From assembly GCA_900540535.1 (NCBI GenBank), contig UQGM01000034.1, positions 1 to 24,973 of the forward strand: a DNA stretch of 24,973 bases, in the 5' to 3' direction. Positions within the stretch are counted from its first letter, which is position 1, and every line of letters begins with the position of its first letter. Below, piece after piece: positions 23,654 through 24,973 of this stretch. The stretch comes from an uncultured Oscillospiraceae bacterium (GTDB lineage Bacteria > Bacillota > Clostridia > Oscillospirales > Acutalibacteraceae). The notes under the pieces are model-generated. The model made no database searches. It was not told the DNA's origin and saw only the letters and a list, made by a program, of their open reading frames with translations. The translations under genes and the position numbers were made by a program.

Positions 23654-24505
23654 ATGGCTAAAAAGGTTTTTATTACCTCAGACAGCACCTGTGACATCTC
23701 TCCTGAAATGAGAGAACAGCTGGGTATTGATGTTGCACCTCTTAAAATTCTTTTAGGTGATACCGAACACAAGGACGGCATTGATATTGTCCCCGATGAT
23801 ATTTTTAAGTTTTATAATGAAAACAAAAAAACACCTAAAACCGCAGCAGTCACACCTGCAGAATATACGGAGCTTTTTGAAAAATACACATCTCAGGGTT
23901 ATGCTATAGTACACGTTGCATTTACTTCCAAGCTTTCTTCCTCCTGCCAGAACGCCATGATAGCCGCTTCTGATTTTGAAGATGTATATGTTGTGGATTC
24001 TCTTCAGCTTTGTTCCGGCCAGGCTCTGCTTGTATTTGAGGCCTGCCGTCTTCGTGACAGCGGCATGGAGGCTTCTCAGATTGCAGCAGCTCTCGAAGAA
24101 CAGAAGACCAAAGTAAGAACAAGCTTTGTAATACCTAGCCTTGAATTTCTCAGCAAGGGCGGACGCTGCTCTTCACTTACAGCTTTAGGCGCAAACGTAC
24201 TTGGAATAAAGCCCTCAATAGAAATGGCTGACGGTTCCCTTTCAGTAGGCAAAAAGTACAGAGGCAAAGCTGACGTCGTTTATGAAAAATACATTGAGGA
24301 TAAGCTTAGCGAAAGCGATAAAATTGACCTTTCTGCAAAAGTTGTATTTGCTAATTCAGGTATTCCCAAAGAGCTTTCTCAGAAGCTTGTCAAGCTTGTA
24401 AAGAGTAAGCTTCCGAAAGCTGACATAATCGAAATGATTGCCGGCTGCACAATCACCTCTCACTGCGGTCCCGGAACAGTCGCTGTAATCTTTATGGTAA
24501 AATAA
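23654..24505 (+). CDS. DegV-family fatty-acid binding protein (FakB-like)
   Basis: DegV proteins bind a single fatty acid; FakB members present it to the kinase FakA for phosphorylation and phospholipid synthesis. This 283-residue protein has all the family blocks: FITSDSTCDISPEM (5-18), KTAAVTPAEYTELF (about 60-73), FTSKLSSSCQNA (about 88-99; the Thr and Ser contact the carboxylate), IPSLEFLSKGGRCS (about 160-173), LGIKPSIEMADGSL (about 183-196) and the C-terminal HCGPGTVAVIF. AAAGGA lies before the ATG. No FakA gene is in the window. It stands alone between two terminators; I see no convincing promoter in the 40 bases upstream. Confidence 0.93.
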   Translation: MAKKVFITSDSTCDISPEMREQLGIDVAPLKILLGDTEHKDGIDIVPDDIFKFYNENKKTPKTAAVTPAEYTELFEKYTSQGYAIVHVAFTSKLSSSCQNAMIAASDFEDVYVVDSLQLCSGQALLVFEACRLRDSGMEASQIAAALEEQKTKVRTSFVIPSLEFLSKGGRCSSLTALGANVLGIKPSIEMADGSLSVGKKYRGKADVVYEKYIEDKLSESDKIDLSAKVVFANSGIPKELSQKLVKLVKSKLPKADIIEMIAGCTITSHCGPGTVAVIFMVK

Positions 24506-24544
24506 CAGCGCTGAACCTGTATACAAATTTACAAGCAAAAAATC

Positions 24545-24586
24545 GCCTGCGTTTAAGATCAATAATGATTTTAAACGCAGGCTTTT
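24545..24586 (+). terminator. Terminator of the degV gene
   Basis: GCCTGCGTTTAAGATC (24545-24560) pairs with GATTTTAAACGCAGGC (24567-24582), 16 bp including one G-U, loop AATAAT, then TTTT. It lies 40 bases after the degV stop. Confidence 0.88.
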
Positions 24587-24614
24587 AATATTGTTCTTTT
24601 GTTATTAGTGATAC

Positions 24615-24650
24615 AAAAAAATCCTGCGGATTTACATCCACAGGATTTTT
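24615..24650 (-). terminator. Terminator of the M23 peptidase gene
   Basis: AAAAATCCTG and CAGGATTTTT (24617-24626 and 24641-24650) pair, and the stem continues with GGAT/ATCC after one mismatch to a 4-nt loop. On the minus strand seven T follow, so it ends the peptidase transcript, facing the degV terminator. Confidence 0.85.
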
Positions 24651-24654
24651 AATT

Positions 24655-24973
24655 TTAAAGGTATGACCTTGGGTTAACTTTACGTCCGTTTACATGAACC
24701 TCAAAGTGAAGATGTGCACCGAATGAGTAACCGGAGTTACCTACTCGTCCGATAGCCTGACCCTGATATACATACTGTCCGACATAAACTCCAACAGAGG
24801 AACAGTGTGCATAAAGGGTTCTGAGGCCGCCGCTGTGCTGGATTGTTATACAGTATCCGTAGCTTCCGTTCCAGCCTGCCTGTACAACGGTTCCGGCATC
24901 GGCTGCTATAATAGTTCTGCCGTAAGCTCCTCCGCCTGTAATATCAATACCTGTATGATAACCGCTGGCGTAA
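24655..24973 (-). CDS. M23-family (lysostaphin-like) metallopeptidase, C-terminal part, cut by the window edge
   Basis: The last 105 codons are visible on the minus strand. They contain GYHTGIDITG (the zinc-ligand H-x3-D of M23 peptidases), VVQAGWNGSYGYCITIQH, RTLYAHCSSV, VGQYVYQGQAIGRVGNSG and AHLHFEVHVNGRKVNP, with the H-L-H catalytic/zinc motif. This is a complete M23/LytM catalytic domain except for its first part, and it ends five residues after the domain. Such enzymes cut peptide cross-links of peptidoglycan outside the cell and in sporeformers include SpoIIQ-like and spore-cortex proteins. All four expected zinc/catalytic positions visible here are intact, so it is probably active. 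The upstream part, including any signal peptide or LysM/coiled-coil domain, is beyond the window. Confidence 0.93.
   Translation of the reverse strand, partial: YASGYHTGIDITGGGAYGRTIIAADAGTVVQAGWNGSYGYCITIQHSGGLRTLYAHCSSVGVYVGQYVYQGQAIGRVGNSGYSFGAHLHFEVHVNGRKVNPRSYL

Noticed and set aside
1..24973. CRISPR arrays, tRNA/rRNA genes, insertion sequences, phage or toxin-antitoxin genes
   Set aside because: No regularly spaced repeats, no cloverleaf or rRNA-like sequence, and no transposase, integrase or toxin-like protein was recognised in any frame.

Overview
The window looks like a chromosomal segment of an anaerobic, low-to-moderate GC Firmicute, probably a clostridial (Oscillospiraceae/Ruminococcaceae-like) gut bacterium. 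The evidence is the GTP-type PEP carboxykinase, the clostridial gene order rnfCDGEAB next to apbE, a NusG_II protein and a Gx-transporter, strong AGGAGG-like ribosome binding sites, and sigma-A promoters of TTGACA/TATAAT type. The genus call is inference. I see no tRNA, rRNA, CRISPR, insertion sequence or prophage.

Layout: 1-224 is the 5' end of pckG (minus). 420-4925 is a tight minus-strand operon polA > protein-arginine phosphatase (ywlE type) > rimI > tsaD. 5145-6605 (plus) holds a Nudix hydrolase and a tRNA-dihydrouridine synthase, closed by a terminator shared with the convergent lysR (6638-7540, minus). From 7541 to 9790 a LysR-controlled accessory unit follows: the divergent intergenic region has two opposed promoters and a perfect 10+10 bp inverted repeat of LysR-box type, then a maltose-acetyltransferase-like hexapeptide protein, a frameshifted alpha/beta hydrolase and a cyclophilin-like lipoprotein. 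9865-10969 (minus) is an XRE-type regulator, also frameshifted at a run of eight A. 11238-12587 (minus) is a MATE efflux protein. 12871-16136 (minus) is an iron-containing alcohol dehydrogenase followed by a NatA/NatB-like ABC exporter.

16443-23564 (plus) is the functional centre: apbE, a NusG_II membrane protein, a Gx/HepI membrane protein and a complete rnfC-D-G-E-A-B set, running from a good promoter at 16381-16409 to a strong terminator at 23577-23612. Rnf couples ferredoxin oxidation and NAD reduction to ion pumping; ApbE attaches FMN to its flavoprotein subunits, so the maturation enzyme and its client sit in one apparent transcription unit. The window ends with a DegV-family fatty-acid binding protein (23654-24505) and the 3' end of an M23 peptidase (24655-end, minus), with two face-to-face terminators between them.

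Most notable: the Rnf unit with its accessory membrane proteins, a degenerate FMN-attachment motif in RnfD, a cysteine-rich RnfE tail, the readable LysR operator/promoter region, and two neighbouring genes broken by single-base changes in A runs. I did not find a clearly new defence or mobile system; most of the window is recognisable core metabolism and regulation.
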